From Nematostella vectensis (lineage: Eukaryota; Cnidaria; Anthozoa; Actiniaria; Edwardsiidae): DNA of 64,000 nt. The translations under genes and the position numbers were made by a program. Every line of letters begins with the position of its first letter. Within the stretch, counting starts at the first letter, position 1. This document shows positions 1-12,765 of the stretch, one piece after another. The notes under the pieces are model-generated. The model was not told the origin of the DNA, did not search any database, and was given only the letters and a program-made list of their open reading frames with translations. The stretch is from the NCBI RefSeq assembly GCF_932526225.1, contig NC_064043.1:620001-684000 (forward strand), in the 5' to 3' direction.

Positions 1-1341
1 GGAATTCAGCTAAAAATAGCCAAGGGTCAATTCAAGCAACTAGTACAAAAGATGTTTTTTTGCAGTCCTTTAATCAATATATTCAAGGTCATCATGCAAT
101 TCTGTTGTTTTACTGCATATATATATATATATTTTCTTTTTTTTCATTACAAGTTCTATATGTGTAAGTGGTGACCATAGCTATGATTACTATTATTTAG
201 AATATTTTTTTACCTACTAACAGAAAACAACTTGACTGCAAAACACTTACTGTAGGGCACTTGATATTAGGCATTACTTTCATGTGGATGTAAGGTTGAA
301 ATGTCAAAACCTTCATTAACCCTTGAACTACGCTTTAGCGTATTACACTTTGTTGTGATCTGATTCTATTGTTCTTTTTTGTGTTTTACTAACTATTACC
401 GTTTAACTATCACACTTTGTTTCACGGTTTAATGAAAGCAACTCTAATTACTTACAGTAGTTCTTTTTTAATATTATCATTTACTTGTATAATTTAGATG
501 AGCAATACATATTTCTTTATGGCTTTGTAGAGCTCATCTCGTTCCTCATAAATAACAAACAAAATGAAGTTTGTTCTTAATTTGGTGCAAAGGAATCTAC
601 AGTAGTTTTCTAATCAGATAAATGTTTTTCTTTTAACACTCACCTGTTATTTCAACAGCCTTACTTGAGTTTGCTTGTCTCAGAAATAGACCTTGCTTAA
701 TAAACAAATATATCTTACAAACTTATTTAATAATAGGTAACAACTGTAATACTGTATGAAGAGAGTGCCCCTCCCTTCCCCCTGCTATTGTTGACATTAT
801 GCTCAATAAACTGTTACCTCTTCCCTCTCCACCAGTTAAGCATTCTATGTATGCTTCCCTGTACAAAATGCGCCCCTTCAAATAGAACATTAAAGTTCAC
901 ATACTTGTTTACTTCCTCAAACTCTTTGCTTTGTGTTTTTTGTTAACTTCCTAGGAACAAATTGAATACATATAATCAAGCTTATTTTGCAAACTCACTT
1001 TTTTTTATTATTTTTGCGCAAAACCAATCAGGATTAGGGGGGTCAAGCACAAAGAAAAAAAAAAAACGAATTAAAAAAAAGCCCAATGGCCTGGGATCGA
1101 ACCCGGTCTGAAGCACAAAACGGAAACCATACATACGGATTACCCAATCGGTATGGCAGCACAAGGCTTTTTCGGAAGGCTGTAAAGAACCCGAAGGCCC
1201 CAAGCACCGATATTTCCGAGCGAATATGCTGTACAACATTCTTGCAAGGTTATCCCAACCCGCGCATTAATGGGGAGGACAATAACCAGGATCCCAGGCC
1301 TGTAATACGGTTACGCCACGCACAGCTCGCCGAGATTGTGG
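1..1341 (+). repeat. 2-kb satellite, partial unit S1
   Basis: Begins at the window edge exactly at the landmark ggaattcag. It runs through the tRNA-like module (B box near 1093) and is cut short at 1339-1341, where gattgtgg is joined to ctttgtagagctc from the middle of a unit. The shared tgg suggests a microhomology deletion of about 1.2 kb. Confidence 0.93.
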
Positions 1342-2760
1342 CTTTGTAGAGCTCATCTCGTTCCTCATAAATAACAAACAAAATGAAGTTTGTTCTTAAT
1401 TTGGTGCAAAGGAATCTACAGTAGTTTTCTAATCAGATAAATGTTTTTCTTTTAACACTCACCTGTTATTTCAACAGCCTTACTTGAGTTTGCTTGTCTC
1501 AGAAATAGACCTTGCTTAATAAACAAATATATCTTACAAACTTATTTAATAATAGGTAACAACTGTAATACTGTATGAAGAGAGTGCCCCTCCCTTCCCC
1601 CTGCTATTGTTGACATTATGCTCAATAAACTGTTACCTCTTCCCTCTCCACCAGTTAAGCATTCTATGTATGCTTCCCTGTACAAAATGCGCCCCTTCAA
1701 ATAGAACATTAAAGTTCACATACTTGTTTACTTCCTCAAACTCTTTGCTTTGTGTTTTTTGTTAACTTCCTAGGAACAAATTGAATACATATAATCAAGC
1801 TTATTTTGCAAACTCACTTTTTTTTATTATTTTTGCGCAAAACCAATCAGGATTAGGGGGGTCAAGCACAAAGAAAAAAAAACGAATTAAAAAAAAGCCC
1901 AATGGCCTGGGATCGAACCCGGTCTGAAGCACAAAACGGAAACCATACATACGGATTACCCAATCGGTATGGCAGCACAAGGCTTTTTCGGAAGGCTGTA
2001 AAGAACCCGAAGGCCCCAAGCACCGATATTTCCGAGCGAATATGCTGTACAACATTCTTGCAAGGTTATCCCAACCCGCGCATTAATGGGGAGGACAATA
2101 ACCAGGATCCCAGGCCTGTAATACGGTTACGCCACGCACAGCTCGCCGAGATTGTGGATGACAAAAAATAGAGGTCTATTTGGGCGTCTTGGGTCCCTTG
2201 GGGACTCGCCATGCGCACGGGCGCATCTCTTTTATTGTGTACATGACATCAAATTAGCGAAGAAAAGAGACGTTGTTTTGGTATCATGTGAAAATCATAA
2301 AATAAATAGAAATAAAGACGTAAGGGGGGAGAATATTGACATCTTCATATTAGAATATTGACAAAATCCGCAATTTTGTCTACGCTGACTAAGTAAAGTT
2401 GTATTTTACTTTAAAGGGGCAGCAGCATAGTACTGCGCATGTCTGGAGTCAGTGTTTATTGTAGGCTTTTAAGTGTCAACAAACAGTTGAACTTTTTAAA
2501 AGCTGTCAATACCTTATTAAATAATATGCAATATTATATTGAAAACTATGTTAATTGACAGTTTGTGGTCATTTTTTTTTGTTTTGTTTAAATACTCCCA
2601 CATGTACCAAAAGCTCATAAGTCAGTATCAGAATTTCACTGAAGTTCATTGTGTCAGGGCTCTAGAGCTATTGCAATTCTCTTAAACATGACACTCCCCC
2701 TTTGTTTTATTTTTAGTTTTGTTCTATTATTATTATTATTTTCTTTTTTAGAGGGGGAGG
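1342..2760 (+). repeat. 2-kb satellite, partial unit S2
   Basis: Starts mid-unit after the S1 deletion. Its tRNA-like module is near 1902-1970. Just after 2701 it lacks about 50 bp (ccccctttgttttattttt instead of the usual aaaggaaagt-containing stretch). This derived deletion is shared only with S16. Confidence 0.93.
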
Positions 2761-3073
2761 GGAATTCAGCTAAAAATAGCCAAGGTACAATTCAAGCAAC
2801 TAGTACAAAAGATGTCTTTTTACAGTCCTTTATTCAATATATTCAAGGTTATCATGCAATTCTGTTGTTTGACTGCATATATATATTTTTTTTCTTTCTT
2901 TTCATTACAAGTTCTATATGTGTAAGTGGTGACCATAGCTATGATTACTATTATTTAGAATAATTTTTTACCTACTAAAAGAAAACAACTTGACTGCAAA
3001 ACACTTACTGTAGGGCACTCGATATTAGGCATTACTTTCATGTGGATGTAAGGTTGAAATGTCAAAACCTTCA

Positions 3074-3191
3074 TTAACCCGTGAACTACGCTTTAGCGTA
3101 TTACACTTTGCTGTGATCTGATTCTATTGTTCTTTTTTTGTGTTTTACTAACTATTACCGTTTAACTATCACACTTTGTTTCACGGGTTAA
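3074..3191. mobile_element. piggyBac-like MITE candidate inside the 2-kb unit (representative)
   Basis: TTAA at 3074-3077 is followed by CCCGTGAA. The other end is TTCACGGG followed by TTAA at 3188-3191, leaving a 110-bp element between the two TTAA sites. TTAA target duplications with CCC/GGG ends are typical of piggyBac-type elements. The inverted repeat extends slightly beyond TTAA (TTCATTAACCCGTGAA on one side), so the exact boundary is inferred. The body has repeated cacactttgtt-like words and no coding capacity. It recurs in nearly every unit. In many units the right end is CGGTTTAA, one base off, and S19 has lost it. Confidence 0.45.
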
Positions 3192-3848
3192 TGAAAACCA
3201 CTCTAATTACTTACAGTAGTTCTTTTTTAATATTATCATTTACTTGTATAATTTAGATGAGCAATACATATTTCTTTATGGCTTTGTAGAGCTCATCTCG
3301 TTTCTCATAAATAACAAACAAAATGAAGTTTGTTCTTTTTTTGGTGCAAAGGAATCTACAGTAGTTTTCTAATCAGATAAATGTTTTTTTTTTAACACTC
3401 ACCTGTTATTTCAACAGCCTTATTTGAGTTTGCTTGTCTCAGAAATAGACCTTGCTTATTAAACAAAGACATGTTACAAACTTATTTAATAATAGGTTAC
3501 AACTGCAATATTGTATAAAGAGAGTGCCCCTCCCTTCCCCCTGCTATTGTTGACATTATGCTCAATAAACTGTTACCTCTCCCCTCTCCACCAGTTAAGC
3601 ATTCTATGTATGCTTCCCTGTACAAAATGCGCCCCTTCAAATAGAACATTAAAGTTCACATACTTGTTTACTTCCTCAAACTCTTTGCTTTGTGTTTTTT
3701 GTTAACTTCCTAGGAACAAATTGAATACATATAATCAATAAATCCAGCTAGCTTATTTTGCAAACTCACTTTTTTTATTATTTTTGCGCAAAACCAATCA
3801 GGATTAGGGGGGTCAAGCACAAAGAAAGAAAACGAATAAAAAAAAAAG

Positions 3849-3918
3849 CCCATTGGCCTGGGATCGAACCCGGTCTGAAGAACAAAACGGAAACCATACA
3901 TACGGATTACCCAATCGG
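3849..3918 (-). pseudogene. tRNA-like / B-box module of the 2-kb satellite (representative)
   Basis: On the minus strand the sequence ggttcgatccc matches the pol III B-box/T-arm consensus, with the TTCGA core intact. A stem of four pairs forms around a seven-base loop, and CCGATTGG to CCAATGGG can pair as an acceptor-like stem with one mismatch. A run of at least nine Ts (3838-3847 read on the minus strand) follows directly, as at a pol III terminator. I cannot fold a convincing anticodon arm by eye, so this is probably a tRNA-derived remnant. Other B boxes begin near 1093, 1909, 5863, 7872, 9857, 11865, 13864, 15849, 17843, 19828, 21834, 23820, 25808, 31569, 33668, 35613, 40273, 42022, 44043, 46026, 48031, 50105, 52110 and 54130. 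Confidence 0.45.
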
Positions 3919-4360
3919 TATGGCAGCACAAGGCTTTTACGGAAGGCTGTAAAGAACCCGAAGGCCCCAAGCACCGATATTTCCGAGCGAATATGCTGTA
4001 CAACACTCTTGCAAGGTTATCCCAACCCGCGCATTAATGGGGAGGACAATAACCAGGATCCCAGGCCTGTAATACGGTTACGCCACGCACAGCTCGCCGA
4101 GATTGTGGATGACGAAAAATAGAGGTCTATTTGGGCGTCTTGGGTCCCTTGGGGATTCGCCATGCGCACGGGCGCATCTCTTTTATTGTGTACATGACAT
4201 CAAATTAGCGAAGAAAAAAGACGCTGTTTTGGTATCATGTGAAAAGCATAAAATAAATAGAAATAAAGACGTAAGGGGGGAGAATATTGACATCTTCTTA
4301 TTAGAATATTGACAAAATCCGCAATTTTGTCTACGCTGACTAAGTAAAGCTGTATTTTAC

Positions 4361-4657
4361 TTTAAAGGGGCAGCAGCATAGTACTGCGCATGTCTGGAAT
4401 CAGTGTTTATTGTAGGCTTTTAAGTGTCTACAAACAGTTGAACTTTTTAAAAGCTGTGAATACCTTATTAAATAATATGCAATATTATATTGAAAACTAT
4501 GTTAATTGACAGTTTGTGGTCATTTTTTTTTGTTTTGTTTAAAGTCTCCCACATATACCAAAAGCTCATAAGTCAGTATTAGAATTTCACTGAAGTTCAT
4601 TGTGTCAGGGTTCTAGAGCTATTTCAAATCTCTTAACCATGACACTCCCCTTTTAAA
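4361..4657. mobile_element. TTTAAAGGGG-bounded inverted-repeat segment (representative)
   Basis: TTTAAAGGGG at 4361-4370 faces CCCCTTTTAAA at 4647-4657. Other units have a perfect CCCCCTTTAAA on the right. The 297-bp interval is AT-rich with a short internal inverted pair (gctgtcaat and attgacag in many units). The form fits a non-autonomous DNA transposon with a TTAA-type target, but the inverted repeat is short and could be coincidental. It is repeated in most units of the array. Confidence 0.3.
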
Positions 4658-4766
4658 GGAAAGAAAAAAAAAATCAAAATTGTTGGTGGACGTCTCTGTT
4701 GTGTTTGTTTTCTTTTTAGTTTTGTTCTATTATTATTATTATTATTTTCTTTTTTAGAGGGGGAGG

Positions 4767-6770
4767 GGAATTCAGCTAAAAATAGCCAAGGGTCAATTCA
4801 AGCAACTAGTACAAAAGATGTTTTTTTGCAGTCCTTTATTCAATATATTCAAGGTTATCATGCAATTCTGTTGTTTGACTGCATATATATATTTTTTTCT
4901 TTCTTTTCATTACAAGTTCTATATGTGTAAGTGGTGACCATAGCTATGATTACTATTATTTAGAATAATTTTTTACCTACTAAAAGAAAACAACTTGACT
5001 GCAAAACACTTACTGTAGGGCACTCGATATTAGGCATTACTTTCATGTGGATGTAAGGTTGAAATGTCAAAACCTTCATTAACCCGTGAACTACGCTTTA
5101 GCGTATTACACTTTGTTGTGATCTGATTCTATTGTTCTTTTTTGTGTTTTACTAACTATTACCGTTTAACTATCACACTTTGTTTCACGGGTTAATGAAA
5201 ACCACTCTAATTACTTACAGTAGTTCTTTTTTAATATTATCATTTACTTTAATAATTTAGATGAGCAATACATATTTCTTTATGGCTTTGTAGATCTCAT
5301 CTCGTTTCTCATAAATAACAAACAAAATGAAGTTTGTTCTTTTTTTGGTGCAAAGGAATCTACAGTAGTTTTCTAATCAGATAAATGTTTTTTTTTAACA
5401 CTCACCTGTTATTTTAACAGCCTTATTTGAGTTTGCTTGTCTCAGAAATAGACCTTGCTTATTGAACAAAGACATGTTACAAACTTATTTAATAATAGGT
5501 TACAACTGCAATATTGTATAAAGAGAGTGCCCCTCCCTTCCCCCTGCTATTGTTGACATTATGCTCAATAAACTGTTACCTCTCCCCTCTCCACCAGTTA
5601 AGCATTCTATGTATGCTTCCCTGTACAAAATGCGCCCCTTCAAATAGAACATTAAAGTTCACATACTTGTTTACTTCCTCAAACTCTTTGCTTTGTGTTT
5701 TTTGTTAACTTCCTAGGAACAAATTGAATACATATAATCAATAAATCCAGCTAGCTTATTTTGCAAACTCACTTTTTTTATTATTTTTGCGCAAAACCAA
5801 TCAGGATTAGGGGGGTCAAGCACAAAGAAAGAAAACGAATAAAAAAAAAAGCCCATTGGCCTGGGATCGAACCCGGTCTGAGGAACAAAACGGAAACCAT
5901 ACATACGGATTACCCAATCGGTATGGCAGCACAAGGCTTTTACGGAATGCTGTAAAGAACCCGAAGGCCCCAAGCACCGATATATCCGAGCGAATATGCT
6001 GTACAACACTCTTGCAAGGTTATCCCAACCCGCGCATTAATGGGGAGGACAATAACCATGATCCCAGGCCTGTAATACGGTTACGCCACGCACAGCTCGC
6101 CGAGATTGTGGATGACGAAAAATAGAGGTCTATTTGGGCGTCTTGGGTCCCTTGGGGATTCGCCATGCGCACGGGCGCATCTCTTTTATTGTGTACATGA
6201 CATCAAATTAGCGAAGAAAAAAGACGCTGTTTTGGTATCATGTGAAAAGCATAAAATAAATAGAAATAAAGACGTAAGGGGGGAGAATATTGACATCTTC
6301 TTATTAGAATATTGACAAAATCCGCAATTTTGTCTACGCTGACTAAGTAAAGCTGTATTTTACTTTAAAGGGGCAGCAGCATAGTACTGCGCATGTCTGG
6401 AGTCAGTGTTTATTGTAGGCTTTTAAGTGTCTACAAACAGTTGAACTTTTTAAAAGCTGTGAATACCTTATTAAATAATATGCAATATTATATTGAAAAC
6501 TATGTTAATTGACAGTTTGTGGTCATTTTTTTTTTGTTTTGTTTAAAGTCTCCCACATATACCAAAAGCTCATAAGTCAGTATTAGAATTTCACTGAAGT
6601 TCATTGTGTCAGGGCTCTAGAGCTATTTCAAATCTCTTAACCATGACACTCCCCTTTTAAAGGAAAGAAAAAAAAAATCAAAATTGTTGGTGGACGTCTC
6701 TGTTGTGTTTGTTTTCTTTTTAGTTTTGTTCTATTATTATTATTATTATTTTCTTTTTTAGAGGGGGAGG
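4767..6770 (+). repeat. 2-kb satellite unit S4
   Basis: Full unit of 2004 bp. It is a near twin of S3 in its second half, which points to a recent local duplication. It carries private changes such as tagatctcatc near 5293 and aataaccatgatccc near 6050. Confidence 0.95.
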
Positions 6771-8772
6771 GGAATTCAGCTAAAAATAGCCAAGGGTCAA
6801 TTCAAGCAACTAGTACAAAAGATGTTTTTTTGCAGTCCTTTATTCAATATATTCAAGGTTATCATGCAATTCTGTTGTTTGACTGCATATATATATATTT
6901 TTTTCTTTCTTTTCATTACAAGTTCTATATGTGTAAGTGGTGACCATAGCTATGATTACTATTATTTAGAATAATTTTTTACCTACTAAAAGAAAACAAC
7001 TTGACTGCAAAACACTTACTGTAGGGCACTCGATATTAGGCATTACTTTCATGTGGATGTAAGGTTGAAATGTCAAAACCTTCATTAACCCGTGAACTAC
7101 GCTTTAGCGTATTACACTTTGTTGTGATCTGATTCTATTGTTCTTTTTTGTGTTTTACTAACTATTACCGTTTAACTATCACACTTTGTTTCACGGGTTA
7201 ATGAAAACCACTCTAATTACTTACAGTAATTCTTTTTTAATATTATCATTTACTTGTATAATTTAGATGAGCAATACATATTTCTTTATGGCTTTGTAGA
7301 GCTCATCTCGTTTCTCATAAATAACAAACAAAATGAAGTTTGTTCTTATTTTGGTGCAAAGGAATCTACAGTAGTTTTCTAATCAGATAAATGTTTTTTT
7401 TTAACACTCACCTGTTATTTCAACAGCCTTACTTGAGTTTGCTTGTCTCAGAAATAGACCTTGCTTATTAAACAAAGACATGTTACAAACTTATTTCATA
7501 ATAGGTTACAACTGCAATATTGTATAAAGAGAGTGCCCCTCCCTTCCCCCTGCTATTGTTGACATTATGCTCAATAAACTGTTACCTCTCCCCTCTCCAC
7601 CAGTTAAGCATTCTATGTATGCTTCCCTGTACAAAATGCGCCCCTTCAAATAGAACATTAAAGTTCACATACTTGTTTACTTCCTCAAACTCTTTGCTTT
7701 GTGTTTTTTGTTAACTTCCTAGGAACAAATTGAATACATATAATCAATAAATCCAGCTAGCTTATTTTGCAAACTCACTTTTTTTTATTATTTTTGCGCA
7801 AAACCAATCAGGATTAGGGGGGTCAAGCACAAAGAAAAAACAACGAATTATAAAAAAAAGCCCATTGGCCTGGGATCGAACCCGGTCTGAAGAACAAAAC
7901 GGAAACCATACATACGGATTACCCAATCGGTATGGCAGCACAAGGCTTTTACGTAAGGCTGTAAAGAACCCGAAGGCCCCAAGCACCGATATTCCCGAGC
8001 GAATATGATGTACAACACTTTTGCAAGGTTATCCCAACCCGCGCATTAATGGGGAGGACAATAACCAGGATCCCAGGCCTGTAATACGGTTACGCCACGC
8101 ACAGCTCGCAGAGATTGTGGATGACAAAAAATAGAGGTCTATTTGGGCGTCTTGGGTCCCTTGGGGACTCGCCATGCGCACGGGCGAATTTCTTTTATTG
8201 TGTACATGACATCAAATTAGCGAAGAAAAAAGACGCTGTTTTGGTATCATGTGAAAAGCATAAAATAAATAGAAATAAAGACGTAAGGGGGGAGAATATT
8301 GACATATTCATCTTAGAATATTGATAAAATCCGCAATATTTTCTACGCTGACTAAGTAAAGCTGAACTTGACTTTAAAGGGGCAGCAGCATAGTACTGCG
8401 CATGTCTGGAGTCAGTGATTATTGTAGGCTTTTAAGTGTCTACAAACAGTTGAACTTTTTAAAAGCTGTCAATACTTTATTAAATATTATGCAATATTAT
8501 ATTGAAAACTATGTTAATTGACAGATTGTGGTCATTTTGTTGTTTTTGTTAAAGTCTCCCACATGTACCAAAACCTCATAAGTCAGTATTAGAATTTCAC
8601 TGAAGTTCATTGTGTCAGGGCTCTAGAGCTATTGCAAATCTCTTAAGCATGACACTCCCCCTTTAAGGGAAAGTAAAAAAATCAAAATTGTTGGTGGGGG
8701 TCTCTGTTGTGTTTGTTTTCTTTTTAGTTTTGTTCTATTATTATTATTATTATTTTTTTTTAGAGGGGGAGG
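6771..8772 (+). repeat. 2-kb satellite unit S5
   Basis: Full unit of 2002 bp. In the tRNA-like region it has ttacgtaaggc and, just downstream, attcccgagcg. The tail near 8360 has gctgaacttgactt. Related cttgactt tails occur in S7, S8, S10, S12, S14, S20 and S25. Confidence 0.95.
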
Positions 8773-10772
8773 GGAATTCAGCTAAAAATAGCCAAGGGTC
8801 AATTCAAGCAACTAGTACAAAAGATGTTTTTTTGCAGTCCTTTATTCAGTATATTCAAGGTTATCATGCAATTCTGTTGTTTGACTGCACATATATATTT
8901 TTTCTTTCTTTTCATTACAAGTTCTATATGTGTAAGTGGTGACCATATCTATGATTACTATTATTAATAATAATTTTTTACCTACTAACAGAAAACAACT
9001 TGACTGCAAAACACTTACTGTAGGGCACTCGATATTAGGCATTACTTTCATGTGGATGTAAGGTTGAAATGTCAAAACCTTCATTAACCCGTGAACTACG
9101 CTTTAGCGTATTACACATTGTTGTGATCTGATTCTATTGTTCTTTTTTGTGTTTTACTAACTATTACCGTTTAACTATCACACTTTGTTTCACGGTTTAA
9201 TGAAAACAACTCTAATTACTTACAGTAGTTCTTTTTTAATATTATCATTTACTTGTATAATTTAGATAAGCAATACATAGTTCTTTATGGCTTTGTAGAG
9301 CTCATCTCGTTCCTCATAAATAACAAACAAAATGAAGTTTGTTCTTATTTTGGTGCAAAGGAATCTACAGTAGTTTTCTAATCAGATAAATGTTTTTCTT
9401 TTAACACTCACCTGTTATTTCAACAGCCTTACTTGAGTTTGCTTGTCTCAGAAATAGACCTTGCTTAATAAACAAATATATCTTACAAACTTATTTAATA
9501 ATAGGTAACAACTACAATATTGTATGAAGAGAGTGCCCCTCCCTTCCCCCTGCTATTGTTGACATTATGCTCAATAAACTGTTACCTCTTCCCTCTCCAC
9601 CAGTTAAGCAATCTATGTATGCTTCCCTGTACAAAATGCGCCCCTTCAAATAGAACATTAAAGTTCACATACTTATTTACTTCCTCAAACTCTTTGCTTT
9701 GTGTTTTTTGTTAACTTCCTAGGAACAAATTGAATACATATAATCAAGCTTATATTGCAAACTCACTTTTTTTATTATTTTTGCGCAAAACCAATCAGGA
9801 TTAGTGGGGTCAAGCACAAAGAAAGAAAACGAATAAAAAAAAAAGCCCATTGGCCTGGGATCGAACCCGGTCTGAAGAACAAAACGGAAACCATACATAC
9901 GAATTACCCAATCGGTATGGCAGCACAAGGCTTTTACGGAAGGCTGTAAAGAACCCAAAGGCCCCAAGCACCGATATTTCCGAGCGAATATGCTGTACAA
10001 CACTCTTGCAAGGTTATCCCAACCCGCGCATTAATGGGGAGGACAATAACCAGGATCCCAGGCCTGTAATACGGTTACGCCACGCACAGCTCGCCGAGAT
10101 TGTGGATGACAAAAAATAGAGGTCTATTTGGGCGTCTTGGGTCCCTTGGGGACTCGCCATGCGCACGGGCGCATCTCTTTTATTGTGTACATGACATCAA
10201 ATTAGCGAAGAAAAAAGACGCTGTTTTGGTATCATGTGAAAAGCATAAAATAAATAGAAATAAAGACGTAAGGGGGGAGAATATTGACATATTCATATTA
10301 GAATATTGACAAAATCCGCAATATTGTCTACGCTGACTAAGTAAAGCTGTATTTTACTTTAAAGGGGCAGCAGCATAGTACTGCGCATGTCTGGAGTCAG
10401 TGTTTATTGTAGGCTTTTAAGTGTCTACAAACAGTTGAACTTTTTAAAAGCTGTCAATAACTTATTAAATAATATGCAATATTATATTGAAAACTATGTT
10501 AATGGACAGTTTGTGGTCATTTTTTTTGTTTTGTTTAAAGTCTGCCACATGTACCAAAAGCTCATAAGTCAGTATTAGAATTTCACTGAAGTTCACTGTG
10601 TCAGGGCTCTAGAGGTATTGCAAATCTCTTAACCATGACACTCCCCTTTTAAAGGAAAGTAAAAAAAATCAAAATTGTTGGTGGGGGTCTCTGTTGTGTT
10701 TGTTTTCTTTTTAGTTTTGTTCTATTATTATTATTATTATTATCATTATTTTCTTTTTTTTAGAGGGGGAGG
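8773..10772 (+). repeat. 2-kb satellite unit S6
   Basis: Full unit of 2000 bp. The tail has caataacttatt and a (TTA)n interrupted by tca near 10742. The same tail recurs in S11, about 10 kb away. Confidence 0.95.
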
Positions 10773-12765
10773 GGAATTCAGCTAAAAATAGCCAAGGGTC
10801 AATTCAAGCAACTAGTACAAAAGATGTTTTTTTGCAGTCCTTTATTCAGTATATTCAAGGTCATCAAGCAATTCTGTTGTTTGACTGCATATATATATAT
10901 ATATATATTTTCTTTCTTTTCATTACAAGTTCTATATGTGTAAGTGGTGACCATAGCTATGATTACTATTATTAATAATAATTTTTTACCTACTAACAGA
11001 AAACAACTTGACTGCAAAACACTTACTGTAGGGCACTCGATATTAGGCATTACTTTCATGTGGATGTAAGGTTGAAATGTCAAAACCTTCATTAACCCGT
11101 GAACTACGCTTTAGCGTATTACACTTTGTTGTGATCTGATTCTATTGTTCTTTTTTGTGTTTTACTAACTATTACCGTTTAACTATCACACTTTGTTTCA
11201 CGGTTTAATGAAAACAACTCTAATTACTTACAGTAGTTCTTTTTTAATATTATCATTTACTTGTATAATTTAGATGAGCAATACATATTTCTTTATGGCT
11301 TTGTAGAGCTCATCTCGTTCCTCATAAATAACAAACAAAATGAAGTTTGTTCTTATTTTGGTGCAAAGGAATCTACAGTAGTTTTCTAATCAGATAAATG
11401 TTTTTCTTTTAACACTCACCTGTTATTTCAACAGCCTTACTTGAGTTTGCTTGTCTCAGAAATAGACCTTGCTTAATAAACAAATATATCTTACAAACTT
11501 ATTTAATAATAGGTAACAACTGCAATATTGTATGAAGAGAGTGCCCCTCCCTTCCCCCTGCTATTGTTGACATTATGCTCAATAAACTGTTACCTCTTCC
11601 CTCTCCACCAGTTAAGCATTCTATGTATGCTTCCCTGTACAAAATGCGCCCCTTCAAATAGAACATTAAAGTTCACATACTTGTTTACTTCCTCAAACTC
11701 TTTGCTTTGTGTTTTTTGTTAACTTCCTAGGAACAAATTGAATACATATAATCAAGCTTATTTTGCAAACTCACTTTTTTTTATTATTTTTGCGCAAAAC
11801 CAATCAGGATTAGGGGGGTCAAGCGCAAAGAAAGAAAACGAATAAAAAAAAAGCCCATTGGCCTGGGATCGAACCCGGTCTGAAGAACAAAACGGAAACC
11901 ATACATACGGATTACCCAATCGGTATGGCAGCACAAGGCTTTTACGGAAGGCTGTAAAGAACCCAAAGGCCCCAAGCACCCATATTTCCGAGCGAATATG
12001 CTGTACAACACTCTTGCAAGGTTATCCCAACCCGCGCATTAATGGGGAGGACAATAACCAGGATCCCAGGCCTGTAATACGGTTACGCCACGCACAGCTC
12101 GCCGAGATTGTGGATGACAAAAAAAAGAGGTCTATTTGGGCGTCTTGGGTCCCTTGGGGACTAGCCATGCGCATGGGCGCATCTCTTTTATTGTGTACAT
12201 GACATCAAATTAGCGAAGAAAAAAGACGCTGTTTTGGTATCATGTGAAAAGCATAAAATAAAAAGAAATAAAGACGTAAGGGGGGAGAATATTGACATAT
12301 TCATATTAGAATATTGACAAAATCCGCAATATTGTCTACGCTGACTAAGTAAAGCTGTACTTGACTTTAAAGGGGCAGCAGCATAGTACTGCGCATGTCT
12401 GGAGTCAGTGATTATTGTAGGCTTTTAAGTGTCTACAAACAGTTGAACTTTTTAAAAGCTGTCAATACTTTATTAAATATTATGCAATATTATATTGAAA
12501 ACTATGTTAATTGACAGATTGTGGTCATTTTTTTGTTTTTTTAAAGTGTCCCACATGTACCAAAACCTCATAAGTCAGTATTAGAATTTCACTGAAGTTC
12601 ATTGTGTCAGGGCTCTAGAGCTATTGCAAATCTCTTAAACATGACACTCCCCCTTTAAAGGAAAGTAAAAAAAAATCAAAATTGATGGTGGGGGTCTCTG
12701 TTGTGTTTGTTTTCTTTTTAGTTTTGTTCTATTATTATTATTATTTTCTTTTTTAGAGGGAGAGG
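10773..12765 (+). repeat. 2-kb satellite unit S7
   Basis: Full unit of 1993 bp. Its front half (caaggtcatcaagc, extended (AT)n) matches S12. The usual tag stop triplet near 12125 is aag here, so the spurious plus-strand frame runs longer. That is a unit variant, not a gene. Confidence 0.95.

Larger units (their letters stand above)
2761..4766 (+). repeat. 2-kb satellite unit S3 (reference unit)
   Basis: Full unit of 2006 bp. Its first part has the variants aaggtacaattc and gatgtctttttacag, shared with S17. Its last third (gatgacgaaaaatag, ggggattcgcc, cttcttattag) matches S4 closely. Confidence 0.95.

Noticed and set aside
3511-3705. 64-codon frame (ESAPPFPLLLL...) in each 2-kb unit
   Set aside because: Lies in a CT-rich stretch. 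Conservation equals that of the rest of the satellite, there is no upstream signal, and substitutions do not favour silent sites by eye.
3853-4122. 89-codon plus-strand frame (WDRTRSEEQN...) recurring in almost every 2-kb unit
   Set aside because: It is the complement of the tRNA-like module read through. WDRTR/GIEPG peptides are the usual translation of antisense T-arms. Frame and stop vary between units (S7, S25), and there is no sign of coding constraint.
2761-4766. Tandem 5S rRNA, snRNA or spliced-leader gene cluster as explanation of the 2-kb unit
   Set aside because: I looked for 5S, U1, U2 and U6 core sequences and saw none. The only RNA-gene-like part is the tRNA-type T arm. A GTAAGTGG word resembles a splice donor, but no leader or Sm site accompanies it.
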